From contig NZ_NIJF01000017.1 of the NCBI RefSeq assembly GCF_003316765.1, positions 62,001 to 126,000 of the forward strand: a stretch of 64,000 bases of DNA, written 5' to 3'. Numbering within the stretch: the stretch's first letter is position 1; each line of letters begins with the position of its first letter. The notes beneath the pieces are model-generated. The model was not told the DNA's origin. It did no database searches and saw nothing but the letters and a program-made list of their open reading frames with translations. The DNA is from Bacillus sp. P14.5 (lineage in GTDB: Bacteria; Bacillota; Bacilli; Bacillales; Bacillaceae_B). Position numbers and translations under genes: made by a program. This document shows, piece after piece, positions 52,627 to 60,516 of the stretch.

Positions 52627-53892
52627 ATGAGCAAAAAGACAGTCTTTGTACGTAACGCCAGTCAATTGGTCACGTTAAAAGGAGAAGATGCTCCGAGGGT
52701 TGGCGGTGAAATGGAACAACTGGGAATTATTGAAAATGGAAGCGTTTGGATTGAAGATGGCAAGATTGTTTCTGTGGGGAGTGATGCAGAATTAGCAGAA
52801 AGATATAAAGGGCAAATTGAAACTGCGGAAACTATAGACGCATCCGGAAAGCTGGTTACACCGGGGTTTGTTGATCCGCATACTCACCTTGTTCATGCAG
52901 GAACGCGGGATAATGAGTTTGATATGAGACTCAAGGGTGCGTCCTATATGGAAATCATGAACGCAGGCGGCGGAATTCATGCGACTACATCGGCTACCAG
53001 GAGAGCTACTCATGAACAGCTGTTTAGTGAGAGCTATGAGCGGTTGAACCGTTTTATGCTTCAAGGGGTGACAACGGTAGAAGCGAAAAGTGGATACGGT
53101 TTAACGACAGAAGATGAGTTAAAGCAACTTGAAGTTGCTAAAGCGCTTAATGAAAAACACCCAATCGATATAGTGAGTACTTTTATGGGAGCGCATGCAG
53201 TTCCAGCTGATTTTAAAGATGATCCTGACCGCTTTGTAAACCATGTCATCAAAGACATGATTCCAAAAGTGGCAAAGATGGGGCTTGCGGAGTTTAATGA
53301 TGTGTTTTGCGAGCGCGGGGTTTTTACCCCTGAACAGTCTAAGCGGATACTTGAAGCTGGTCTTGAATATGGATTATTGCCTAAAATTCATGCGGATGAA
53401 ATCGAACCATATAAAGGCGCTGAATTAGCGGCTGAGGTGGGTGCGGTTTCAGCAGACCACCTCCTTAAAGCCTCTGATGAAGGCATTAAGAAAATGGCTG
53501 AGACCGGGGTGATCGCAGTCTTGCTGCCGGGAACCGCTTTTTTCCTTATGGCTGAAATGGCCAATGGGCGAAAGATGATCGATGCAGGAGTTCCAGTGGC
53601 ATTATCAACAGATAGTAATCCCGGGTCTTCTCCAACCGTCTCCCTTCCGCTCATCATGAATTTAGGCTGCCTGAAAATGGGGATGACCCCTGCTGAAGTG
53701 TTAACAGCGGTTACGATTAATGCAGCCCATGCGATCAAACGGGGACATGAAGTCGGAAGTCTTGAAGTCGGAAAGAAAGCAGACTTAAACATTTTTAAAG
53801 TGCCAACCTATATGCATCTGCAATATATGTACGGAGAAAACCACATTGACACCGTACTTAAAAAGGAAAAGTTGAAGTCAGTAAGGGGGTAA
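52627..53892 (+). CDS. hutI: Imidazolonepropionase
   Basis: 421 residues with GAGGA before the ATG. Amidohydrolase fold: GFVDPHTHLVHAGTRDNEF gives the His-x-His metal ligands, HADEIEPYKGAELAAEVGA the third His and STDSNPGSSPTVSLP the catalytic Asp. It opens imidazolone propionate to formiminoglutamate in the cytosol. It lies 18 bases after hutU and 4 bases before hutG. Confidence 0.97.
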   Translation: MSKKTVFVRNASQLVTLKGEDAPRVGGEMEQLGIIENGSVWIEDGKIVSVGSDAELAERYKGQIETAETIDASGKLVTPGFVDPHTHLVHAGTRDNEFDMRLKGASYMEIMNAGGGIHATTSATRRATHEQLFSESYERLNRFMLQGVTTVEAKSGYGLTTEDELKQLEVAKALNEKHPIDIVSTFMGAHAVPADFKDDPDRFVNHVIKDMIPKVAKMGLAEFNDVFCERGVFTPEQSKRILEAGLEYGLLPKIHADEIEPYKGAELAAEVGAVSADHLLKASDEGIKKMAETGVIAVLLPGTAFFLMAEMANGRKMIDAGVPVALSTDSNPGSSPTVSLPLIMNLGCLKMGMTPAEVLTAVTINAAHAIKRGHEVGSLEVGKKADLNIFKVPTYMHLQYMYGENHIDTVLKKEKLKSVRG

Positions 53893-53896
53893 GAAC

Positions 53897-54895
53897 ATGG
53901 AAAGATACCCCTATCCTCAATTAAAACGGCCATCCTTTTCCTGGCATGCAAGTGAAGAGGTGACAGAGCCAAAGGTACATGAATGGATCAAGACGATACC
54001 AGGGGATGGGCAAGTCAGTTGGGAAGTTGTTGATGTAACCATACTGGGAGTCCCACTTTCCCGTTCGTCAATCAGTGCTTCTTCTGCAAGTGAAAACCCG
54101 GATGCCATGAGAAGGGCCTGGAAGTCTTTTGCAACTTATAACTTGGATTATGATGTTGATCTTTCCGAGTTGAGTGTCATAGATCTAGGGGATGTCAGGC
54201 AGCATGTAACGGACATTGCTGTCTGCCACCAAAATATCACTGATGCCATGATAAGCATGAGAAAGGCCCACCCCAAATCATTTCCGATTGTGATGGGAGG
54301 GGACCATTCCATCACAGCTATGCTCTTAAAAGGCTGGAAACAAGCTCATCCTGAAGAGAGAGTTGGTATTCTTCAGTTCGATACTCACTTTGACCTGAGG
54401 GACTTATCCAGTGACGGTCCAAGCAATGGAACCCCGATCCGGAATTTAATTGAAAGCAAAACGATCAGGGGAGAAGACGTTTATAATATCGGTCTTCATG
54501 GTTTCTTTAACGCGAAATCGTTAAAGGAATATGCAGTGGAAACAGGTGTGAACTATACCACACTTAGAGCAGCCAGGAAAGCTGGAATCGAATCTGTCGT
54601 GAAGAAATCCCTGGAAGAATTGGAAAGCAAAGTGGATACGATTTATTTGACCGTCGACATGGATGTTCTGGATATTGGAATTGCCCCTGGAGCACCTGCC
54701 TCTACTCCTGGAGGAATGAGAACAGATGAACTCTTTGAAGCGGTCCGTCTTGCAGGCACTTCATCCAAGGTGAAAGGGATGGATATTGTATGCTTGGATC
54801 CCATTAAAGATGTAGCTGATGCGACTGTAAAATCCGGCGTGCATGTAATGCTTTCTTTCTTAACAGGATATAAACAGCGGGACTTAAGGTATTAA
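53897..54895 (+). CDS. hutG: Formimidoylglutamase
   Basis: 332 residues with GGGG before the ATG, arginase/ureohydrolase fold with a binuclear manganese site: MGGDHSITAML, FDTHFDLRD, and TVDMDVLDIGIAPGAPASTPGG carry the His and Asp ligands. It splits formiminoglutamate to glutamate and formamide. The upstream gap is 4 bases. Glutamate is the end product of this hut route. Confidence 0.96.
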   Translation: MERYPYPQLKRPSFSWHASEEVTEPKVHEWIKTIPGDGQVSWEVVDVTILGVPLSRSSISASSASENPDAMRRAWKSFATYNLDYDVDLSELSVIDLGDVRQHVTDIAVCHQNITDAMISMRKAHPKSFPIVMGGDHSITAMLLKGWKQAHPEERVGILQFDTHFDLRDLSSDGPSNGTPIRNLIESKTIRGEDVYNIGLHGFFNAKSLKEYAVETGVNYTTLRAARKAGIESVVKKSLEELESKVDTIYLTVDMDVLDIGIAPGAPASTPGGMRTDELFEAVRLAGTSSKVKGMDIVCLDPIKDVADATVKSGVHVMLSFLTGYKQRDLRY

Positions 54896-54970
54896 GACGA
54901 AGGGAATATCTTCCTTTGTCTCTAATTAAATTTCAGAATATTAAATTTTTTAAAACAGGGGGAAAAGAGT

Positions 54971-56308
54971 TTGGCGAATCCAAATATCAATACACCGCAA
55001 ATTGAGCAGACACCAAAGATTCATTCTTCAGCAGGTCTAATCAAATTTTTTGTCTTTAGTTTAATCGGTATATTTATGTTTTTCATTCCAATTACTGTAG
55101 CTGGCAAGTCTTCCATTCCTTTGGACCATCTGGTTACATGGGTTAGAGACACAGTCCCGTCAGCCGTCCCATATTATGCAGTACTTGTTATTTTGCTAGG
55201 AGCCATTTATCCGTTCGCCAAAAAAACATGGAACAAAAGTGCAGTAGATATCGTGTTCTCAATTTTTAAGGTTCTTGGTTTCGTCGCAGCCTCCATGATT
55301 GTATTTGGGGTCGGTCCGACCTGGTTACTTGCGCCAAACATGGGAACATTCCTTTTTGAAAAATTAGTCATCCCCGTTGGATTGTTGGTTCCCATAGGAT
55401 CGGTGTTTTTAGCAATGCTGGTTGGTTACGGTTTATTAGAATTGGTCGGTGTCCTTGTTCAGCGAATTATGAGGCCTGTCTGGAAAACACCTGGACGATC
55501 GGCTATCGATGCAGTAGCCTCCTTTGTGGGAAGTTATTCTATCGGGCTTTTAATCACCAATCGAGTATTTAAAGAAGGAAAGTATAGTGTCAAAGAGGCT
55601 ACCATTATTGCAACTGGCTTCTCGACTGTTTCAGTAACGTTTATGATTGTAATCGCAAACACATTAGGACTAATGGAAATCTGGAACCTTTACTTTTGGA
55701 CAGCATTGATAGTTACTTTTTTAGTAACAGCCATTACAGTAAGAATTTGGCCGCTGAACAAAATTAGTGATGATTATTATACCGAAGAAGGCCATCCAGA
55801 AGAAGTTATTAGAACACGAGTCTTCCAAACTGCCTGGTCAAATGCAATGAAAGCTGCAGATGAGGCACCTGGTATAGGGAAAAACATCTGGGAAAATCTT
55901 AAAGACGGGTTTGTAATGACAATGAGCATACTTCCGTCAATCATGTCTGTTGGGTTATTAGGATTGGTTTTAGCGGAATACACTCCAGTCTTTGATATCA
56001 TTGGATATATCTTCTACCCGTTTACATGGGCCCTGCAGATTCCTGAACCGATGCTGGCAGCAAAGGCAGCTGGAATTGAAATCGCTGAAATGTTCCTGCC
56101 GGCTTTATTAGTGGTTGAAGCACCGCTGATCACCAAATTTATAACAGCAGTTGTTTCTGTTTCTGCTATCTTATTTTTCTCTGCTACAATTCCATGTATC
56201 CTTTCTACAGATATCCCAGTAAGCATACCAAAGCTGTTAGTCGTATGGATTCAGCGTACAATTTTAACACTAATAATAGTAACACCAATTGCATTTTTGT
56301 TTTTGTAA
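54971..56308 (+). CDS. YjiH-type nucleoside-recognition-domain transporter, probable hut transporter
   Basis: 445 residues from a TTG with GGGGG upstream. Ten to eleven membrane helices. Two gate-type (nucleoside recognition) domains are suggested by VASFVGSYSIGLLITNRVFKEGKYSVKEATIIATGFSTVSV (in part) and FLPALLVVEAPLITKFI. YjiH-like proteins lie in hut clusters of many Firmicutes. It probably imports histidine or urocanate here, an inference from its position as the last hut gene, 75 bases after hutG. If urocanate is the substrate, the absence of hutH makes sense. Confidence 0.82.
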   Translation: MANPNINTPQIEQTPKIHSSAGLIKFFVFSLIGIFMFFIPITVAGKSSIPLDHLVTWVRDTVPSAVPYYAVLVILLGAIYPFAKKTWNKSAVDIVFSIFKVLGFVAASMIVFGVGPTWLLAPNMGTFLFEKLVIPVGLLVPIGSVFLAMLVGYGLLELVGVLVQRIMRPVWKTPGRSAIDAVASFVGSYSIGLLITNRVFKEGKYSVKEATIIATGFSTVSVTFMIVIANTLGLMEIWNLYFWTALIVTFLVTAITVRIWPLNKISDDYYTEEGHPEEVIRTRVFQTAWSNAMKAADEAPGIGKNIWENLKDGFVMTMSILPSIMSVGLLGLVLAEYTPVFDIIGYIFYPFTWALQIPEPMLAAKAAGIEIAEMFLPALLVVEAPLITKFITAVVSVSAILFFSATIPCILSTDIPVSIPKLLVVWIQRTILTLIIVTPIAFLFL

Positions 56309-56387
56309 AAGGCGCTTGTCGTAAACTATGTTGCTATTGGATATTAACTTTGAAAAATATCTTTATAATTAAATACTAAGCAGTTAA

Positions 56388-56475
56388 GAAAAGAGCTACT
56401 CTCTTCATTTAATGAGAAATCTTTAGGATCCGGGGGAAAATCCGGCTCTTGGGATTTTTCCGAAAAAGCAACAAT
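56388..56475 (-). repeat. Dispersed repeat R2, inverted partial copy
   Basis: GGATCCGGGGGAAAATCCGG, then GGATTTTTCCGAAAAAGCAACAAT (in part), is the reverse complement of the R2 left part at 61437-61485. Confidence 0.75.
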
Positions 56476-56602
56476 CAATCTGAAAGCAGCCTTGAAAAAA
56501 TATTGGGGCCAGACCTCCGGTACGAAACTCCCCGTTGGAGGTAGTATATTTCCAGTATGAATAAAAAGGGGTATATAAGAATTCGATGAGATCATAAGCA
56601 AT

Positions 56603-56680
56603 ATGAAAAAGTATCTTCTTTCTCAGGATTGTTTGGTTTTACAATTAAACAATTCCACAAAAGAAGATACTTTTTCATTT
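56603..56680. terminator. Long terminator-like hairpin after the hut transporter
   Basis: ATGAAAAAGTATCTTCTT and its perfect complement (18 bp) with an inner TTGTTT/AAACAA stem. It lies 295 bases after the hut transporter and is flanked by T- and A-rich sequence. Confidence 0.7.
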
Positions 56681-56829
56681 GTTTTTTAGTTGGAAGAAAG
56701 GTTTTGGGCCATCACGATAGCGATTTCGTTCTTCATATGGTGTGGTTTTTGCAGCATGAGAACCGTAAATAACATCCAGTGAATGAACTCTTCTCTTAGA
56801 CAGACTGCTTCCGCCCTTGAGTTAAGCAT

Positions 56830-56905
56830 GAGAAGCTGGAATGGTTTGAATCGAAGGCATAACGTGAATAAATACTGTATGAAGGGTTTTCTGAAAAAAA
56901 GCTTT
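56830..56905 (+). repeat. Dispersed repeat R4, left half
   Basis: GGAATGGTTTGAATCGAAGG and AATAAATACTGTATGAAGGG, as at 48697-48770, then it stops. Confidence 0.75.
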
Positions 56906-57133
56906 TTTTCTAAAAGATTGTTGCAAAATTATATTCATTCATTAGATAACGCCACAATTTGGTGAAAAAGAAGAATAGACCTGCTTATCAGTTCTAGGGA
57001 GAAACCTTAGCATCCGGGAGATAATGCTGATCTTGGATTTTTACAAAAGTTAATATATATGAAAAAAGTCTTTTTTACCGGCTTTTTTAATAAACTGCTG
57101 CTTAAGACTGATATTTTCCCTTTATCCCTTTGC

Positions 57134-57215
57134 GTAGGCGGATTGGAGCGGAAGGCGGACGATCTCCTGTCGGACTAGCGGGACAGGTGAGCCCCACAGG
57201 CGCAGCCGAGGAGCA
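57134..57215 (+). repeat. Left arm of an R1 repeat, cut at the IS110 element
   Basis: GCGGATTGGAGCGGAAGGCG, then GCGGGACAGGTGAG and CGCAGCCGAGGAG, matches the reverse of other R1 copies up to GCCGAGGAG and then stops. The following sequence belongs to the insertion element. Confidence 0.75.
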
Positions 57216-57255
57216 TTCCTGTTTATAAACTTTTAGAGGTCTTGAAAAAGAAAAA

Positions 57256-57318
57256 GTCCTCTTGTATGATGCATGAGTGTCAACGACCAAATCGAAACTC
57301 ACTACCATACAGGAGGAC
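57256..57318 (+). promoter_or_regulatory. Hairpin hiding the transposase ribosome site
   Basis: GTCCTCTTGTATG (57256-57268) and CATACAGGAGGAC (57306-57318) pair over 13 positions with one G-U. The second arm contains the AGGAGG ribosome site. Transcripts entering from outside would fold and be poorly translated. Confidence 0.7.
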
Positions 57319-57322
57319 CATA

Positions 57323-58600
57323 ATGAATCGTAATATGAATCACAAAATTAATCAAGTCTCCGAAGACACCCTGGTCATTGGAATCGACATTGCCAAAAAG
57401 AAACACTTCGCATGTGCGATGGATGACCGTGGTCGTGTCTTACAAAAATCTTTTCCATTTTTTCAATCACAAGCTGGATTTGAACAGCTGGACAAAAGAA
57501 TTCAATCTCTACAAGCTTTACACGAAAAATCAAAGGTTATAGTGGGCTTTGAACCCACCGGACACTACTGGATGAACTTAGCTGCGTATTTGGTCGACCA
57601 GCACATTCAGTTTGTCATGGTGAACCCTATGCATGTGAATAGAACAAAAGAGTTAGATGATAATCTTCAAACCAAGAACGACCAGAAAGACGCACGTGTG
57701 ATCGCCAGCTTAATACGTGACGGCCGTTTCAACTATTCACGAACCTTAGAAGGGGTAGAAGCCGAACTTCGTAATGGATCTAGTCTACGTTCTAAGATAC
57801 AAGAAGACCTTACAGCTCTCAAAAACCGTATGATCCGATGGATAGATCTTTATTTTCCCGAGTTTCATCATGTATTTAAGAGCTTTGGAAAAAACGCTTG
57901 TGCCGTACTTGAGAAGACACCTTTACCTATTGATTTTGATGGGAAAAGTGATGAAGCCCTTATTGAGCTTTACAAAAGTGTGGAGGGACTAAAATGTCTT
58001 TCTGTTTCTAGTATCAAAAAGGTAAAAGCCGCAGCCCCTCAGACCATTGGGTTAAAGGAAGGGCTGGAAATGGCACGTTTTGAGATGAATACGTTAATTA
58101 CTCAATTTAAATCTCTCTCCAACCAACTGGAGATCTTATCAGCCAGATTAACTGAGCTGGCTGAACAAATGCCCGACTACGAGTATATCCTTTCAATGGA
58201 TGGGTTGGGTGAAAATACAGCTGTTGATTTACTCTCTGAGATAGGCTCTCTAAGCCGATATGAGCATCCACGCCAATTAATTAAACTAGGGGGACTCACA
58301 CTTAGAGAAAACTCTTCTGGCCAACATAAAGGCCAAAAGAAAATCTCGAAAAGGGGGCGTAGGAAATTAAGGGCCATATTATTTAGGGTCATACTTCCTT
58401 TGATTCAACACAACGCTGCCTTTAAGGCTTTATATCACTACTACACAACTCGTACTGTCAATCCACTGAAGAAGAAAGAAGCTATGGTTGTATTATGTGG
58501 CAAGTTACTGAAAATCCTACACGCCTTGTGTACCAAACGTGTTCACTTTAATGAAAACCTTATTATCGCAGACCTTCATTGCCTCCAAGAGGCGGCTTGA
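57323..58600 (+). CDS. IS110-family transposase (DEDD)
   Basis: 425 residues from the ATG at 57323. The N-terminal RuvC-like domain has the DEDD set: GIDIAKKKHFAC (Asp), GFEPTGHYW (Glu) and NDQKDARVIASL (two Asp). The C-terminal Transposase_20 domain has SMDGLGENTAVDLLSEIG with the serine nucleophile region, then LIKLGGLTLREN and SKRGRRKLR. It is full length and undamaged, so the element may be active. These enzymes act with an RNA encoded at the element's end. Confidence 0.95.
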   Translation: MNRNMNHKINQVSEDTLVIGIDIAKKKHFACAMDDRGRVLQKSFPFFQSQAGFEQLDKRIQSLQALHEKSKVIVGFEPTGHYWMNLAAYLVDQHIQFVMVNPMHVNRTKELDDNLQTKNDQKDARVIASLIRDGRFNYSRTLEGVEAELRNGSSLRSKIQEDLTALKNRMIRWIDLYFPEFHHVFKSFGKNACAVLEKTPLPIDFDGKSDEALIELYKSVEGLKCLSVSSIKKVKAAAPQTIGLKEGLEMARFEMNTLITQFKSLSNQLEILSARLTELAEQMPDYEYILSMDGLGENTAVDLLSEIGSLSRYEHPRQLIKLGGLTLRENSSGQHKGQKKISKRGRRKLRAILFRVILPLIQHNAAFKALYHYYTTRTVNPLKKKEAMVVLCGKLLKILHALCTKRVHFNENLIIADLHCLQEAA

Positions 58601-58868
58601 GCACTTTCTTAGTAGTTTGATATCTAAACAATAAGATGACACGGAGAAGCCGGCACCGAATGAGCCATTAGACCAAGAGTCCCTCGAGGAGCATCGCCAG
58701 CCTCTGCCTTATGAATAGACCGAACGAAGGAATGTACGCGCTAGACGCCAAGAGACATGGGAGGGTACGTCACCATAAGAAAAGCAGAGATCCAAGGTGC
58801 ATCACATAGGTACTGAGAGTTAATAATTTCCAATTAGCTCTAGCGAAGCGTTAGGTGGATTTTACAAA
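58601..58868 (+). ncRNA. Possible guide (bridge/seek) RNA region of the IS110 element
   Basis: About 265 bases after the transposase stop have no open frame but several local stem-forming blocks (CGGAGAAGCCGGCACCG, GAGTCCCTCGAGGAG, GTACGCGCTAGACGCC). A long 3' non-coding end and a short 5' end is the IS1111-like arrangement, where the guide RNA lies downstream. Promoter and boundaries are not determined. Confidence 0.35.
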
Positions 58869-58965
58869 TTCTTATAGAATTAGAAAATCTTGATTATTTG
58901 CCACACAGAAAAAATTTAGAGACATTAAAAACTGCTTTAAACGTTGATACTCCAACATTTCTAGA
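58868..58965 (+). pseudogene. Truncated XRE helix-turn-helix remnant
   Basis: The frame reads ILIELENLDYLPHRKNLETL and KTALNVDTPTFLEGG, which matches the end of an XRE domain (E-N-G-x-x-x-P, then L-x-x-L-x-x-A-L-N-V). The beginning is missing, cut by the right end of the insertion element, and the frame runs into a repeat. Confidence 0.4.
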
Positions 58966-58974
58966 GGGAGGCTC

Positions 58975-59118
58975 ATCCAGCTACAGCGGCCAGCGACTAG
59001 CAGATTTCGGTCTCTCTCCTTACGATAAGTCATCATCGAATCACTGTCGCTCTTCGTGATTCCTTTATCTCATACGAGAGCCCTAAAATCTGTACGTCGC
59101 TGAACGGCCGCTTGCACT
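58975..59118 (+). repeat. Dispersed repeat R5, copy 1
   Basis: AGCGGCCAGCGACTAGCAG, then TTTCGGTCTCTCTCC, TCTTCGTGATTCCTTTATCTC and TGTACGTCGCTGAACGGCCGC (each in part) match 63271-63404 almost base for base. The ends form GCGGCC/GGCCGC. Confidence 0.85.
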
Positions 59119-59126
59119 TGTGCTTC

Positions 59127-59178
59127 ACCGCCCGCCCCGCGGAGTCGAACGTCTGGAGCGGAAATCCATTACTTTTCA
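59127..59178 (+). repeat. R1 repeat, right arm
   Basis: CGCCCGCCCCGCGGAGTCG, then TGGAGCGGAAATCCATTAC, is the R1 right arm, joined directly to R5 as in the copy at 63172-63475. Confidence 0.8.
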
Positions 59179-59216
59179 ACGTCACAATCTTAACGAAAAG
59201 AGCCAAAAGGAAAAAA

Positions 59217-59280
59217 TGAAACCCTTCAATAAAGCCGGTTGGCAGAAACTCATTTCTTTCCAGCAAGAAATAAAGAGGAG
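59217..59280 (+). repeat. Dispersed repeat R4, right half
   Basis: TGAAACCCTTCAATAAAGCC, then GGCAGAAACTCATTTC and CAAGAAATAAAG, as at 48772-48833. It now provides the region upstream of the broken L31 gene. Confidence 0.75.
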
Positions 59281-59289
59281 GTTTTCTCA

Positions 59290-59551
59290 TTGAAAGAAGG
59301 AATTCATCCAAACTCTCAAAAAGTCGTCTTTATGGATACGAACAGCGGGTATAAATTTTTGACCAGTTCCACACTATCATCTTCAGAAACCATTGATTGA
59401 GGAAGATGGGAGCACCTATCCGCTGATCAAAGTAGAAGTCAGTTCAGATACCCATCCTTTCTACACAGGCGTCCAGAAGTTCGCAGACCGCGGCGGCCGT
59501 GCAGATCGTTTCCTTAAAAAGTACAATATGGAGCGGCCGAAGGATAAGTAA
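59290..59551 (+). pseudogene. Ribosomal protein L31 type B, frameshifted second copy
   Basis: From a TTG at 59290 (GAGGAGG before it) the frame reads [20 protein letters not shown] and on to SSSETID, then TGA. One extra base around 59393-59400 breaks it; removing it restores [20 protein letters not shown] and on to the end [17 protein letters not shown] at 59551. It is a paralog of the intact gene at 63618. No Zur box is upstream; repeat R4 lies there instead. It is likely dead. Confidence 0.85.
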
Positions 59552-59561
59552 CATTATTTTT

Positions 59562-59600
59562 AATAAAAAAAGCGGATTCCATTCAATTGGAATCCGCTGT
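59562..59600 (-). terminator. Terminator of the SDR gene
   Basis: AGCGGATTCCA and TGGAATCCGCT pair perfectly; on the minus strand a run of seven T follows. Confidence 0.85.
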
Positions 59601-59618
59601 TTGATGTATAGGAGACAA

Positions 59619-60365
59619 TTATTTGAAAGAAGCATATCCTTCATCAGCCATGACAACACTGCCATTGATGGCGCTCGCTTCTTCAAGGGAAAGAAGGTAG
59701 ACTGTGTCAGCCAGTTGTTCAGGCTGAGTCAATTTGTTGCCCATAACTTTGGATTTCATGGAGTCAATGATGCCTTTATCTTTATAACCCTGGATAATCG
59801 GAGTATCCACCACTCCAGGTGCAACCCCAACGACACGGATTCCATAAGGAGCCATTTCCAAGGCTGCTGATTTCGTCATCATGTTCACAGCTCCCTTTGT
59901 AGCGTGGTAAGCAAAGGTGCCAGGTGATGCGAGGATTCCAAATACGGAAGTTGTATTGATAATAACCCCTTTAATACCCAGTTCTTTCATCTTTTTCCCG
60001 GCAGCGATGATCCCATAGGCAACTCCATGCTGGTTGATATCAATGATTTTGTGGTAAATTTCAAGATTCATATCCATCACCGGTGTCGGGCTTCCGATTC
60101 CAGCGTTGTTGAACATTACATCAATCCGCCCGAATTCCTCAACCGTTCTGTCGATCAAGGCTTGAACATCTTCATGGCTTGAAACATCTGTTTTAATAAA
60201 GATGGCTTCGCCGCCTTGTGCGTTGATGCTTTCAACTGTTTCATTTCCTGCCAATTCATTAAAATCGGCAACGACAACCCGATCACCTTTTTTGGCAAAT
60301 TTAAAGGAAGTTTCCTTTCCGATTCCGCTTGCTCCTCCTGTAATAACCGCAACTCTTTTAGTCAT
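59619..60365 (-). CDS. SDR-family oxidoreductase (classical short-chain dehydrogenase)
   Basis: 248 residues from the ATG at 60365 with AGGAGGG nine bases before it; the open frame extends 23 codons further without a ribosome site. NAD(P) site ITGGASGIGKET, NNAGIGSP, and catalytic Ser in NTTSVFG with YHATK as the Tyr-x-x-x-Lys pair. An aspartate after the second strand (VVADFNEL) favours NAD over NADP. The substrate is unknown. It is divergent from a LysR gene that probably regulates it. Confidence 0.92.
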   Translation of the reverse strand: MTKRVAVITGGASGIGKETSFKFAKKGDRVVVADFNELAGNETVESINAQGGEAIFIKTDVSSHEDVQALIDRTVEEFGRIDVMFNNAGIGSPTPVMDMNLEIYHKIIDINQHGVAYGIIAAGKKMKELGIKGVIINTTSVFGILASPGTFAYHATKGAVNMMTKSAALEMAPYGIRVVGVAPGVVDTPIIQGYKDKGIIDSMKSKVMGNKLTQPEQLADTVYLLSLEEASAINGSVVMADEGYASFK

Positions 60366-60459
60366 AATAATAGACCCTCCTGATAGTAGTAGATATTTAG
60401 TCAATTTAAATTTTACCATTGAAATGGCTTTCATAAAATTTAATAATAGTAAGGGAAGC

Positions 60460-60474
60460 TTAAGTGAAACTTAA
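60460..60474. promoter_or_regulatory. LysR-type palindrome between SDR and LysR genes
   Basis: TTAAGT-GAA-ACTTAA, a perfect T-rich dyad in the 151-base divergent gap, 42 bases before the LysR gene. It fits a LysR-family binding site. Confidence 0.65.
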
Positions 60475-60516
60475 TTAAAAATTTCACACAGAAGCATAAA
60501 TAAAAGGGGAATTATC

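Larger units (their letters stand above)
56309..57218. other. Repeat-rich intergenic region
   Basis: No gene seen. It holds an inverted R2 copy (56424-56475), a long hairpin (56603-56680), a half R4 (56830-56905), a decayed R2 piece (57013-57048) and the left part of an R1 repeat (57134-57215). Confidence 0.6.
57219..58868 (+). mobile_element. IS110-family insertion sequence (approximate ends)
   Basis: Contains one transposase gene with a short 5' non-coding end (about 100 bases) and a longer 3' non-coding end (about 265 bases). The left end abuts an interrupted R1 repeat; the right end abuts a helix-turn-helix gene remnant. IS110 elements lack terminal inverted repeats, so the limits are estimates. 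Confidence 0.8.

Noticed and set aside
57102-57308. Minus-strand 68-codon frame at the left end of the IS element
   Set aside because: Crosses the junction between R1 repeat and IS element, no ribosome site.
59390-59402. Programmed +1 frameshift at TGA in the second L31 gene
   Set aside because: No RF2-like Shine-Dalgarno stimulator is evident and an intact paralog with a Zur box lies nearby; a dead copy is simpler.
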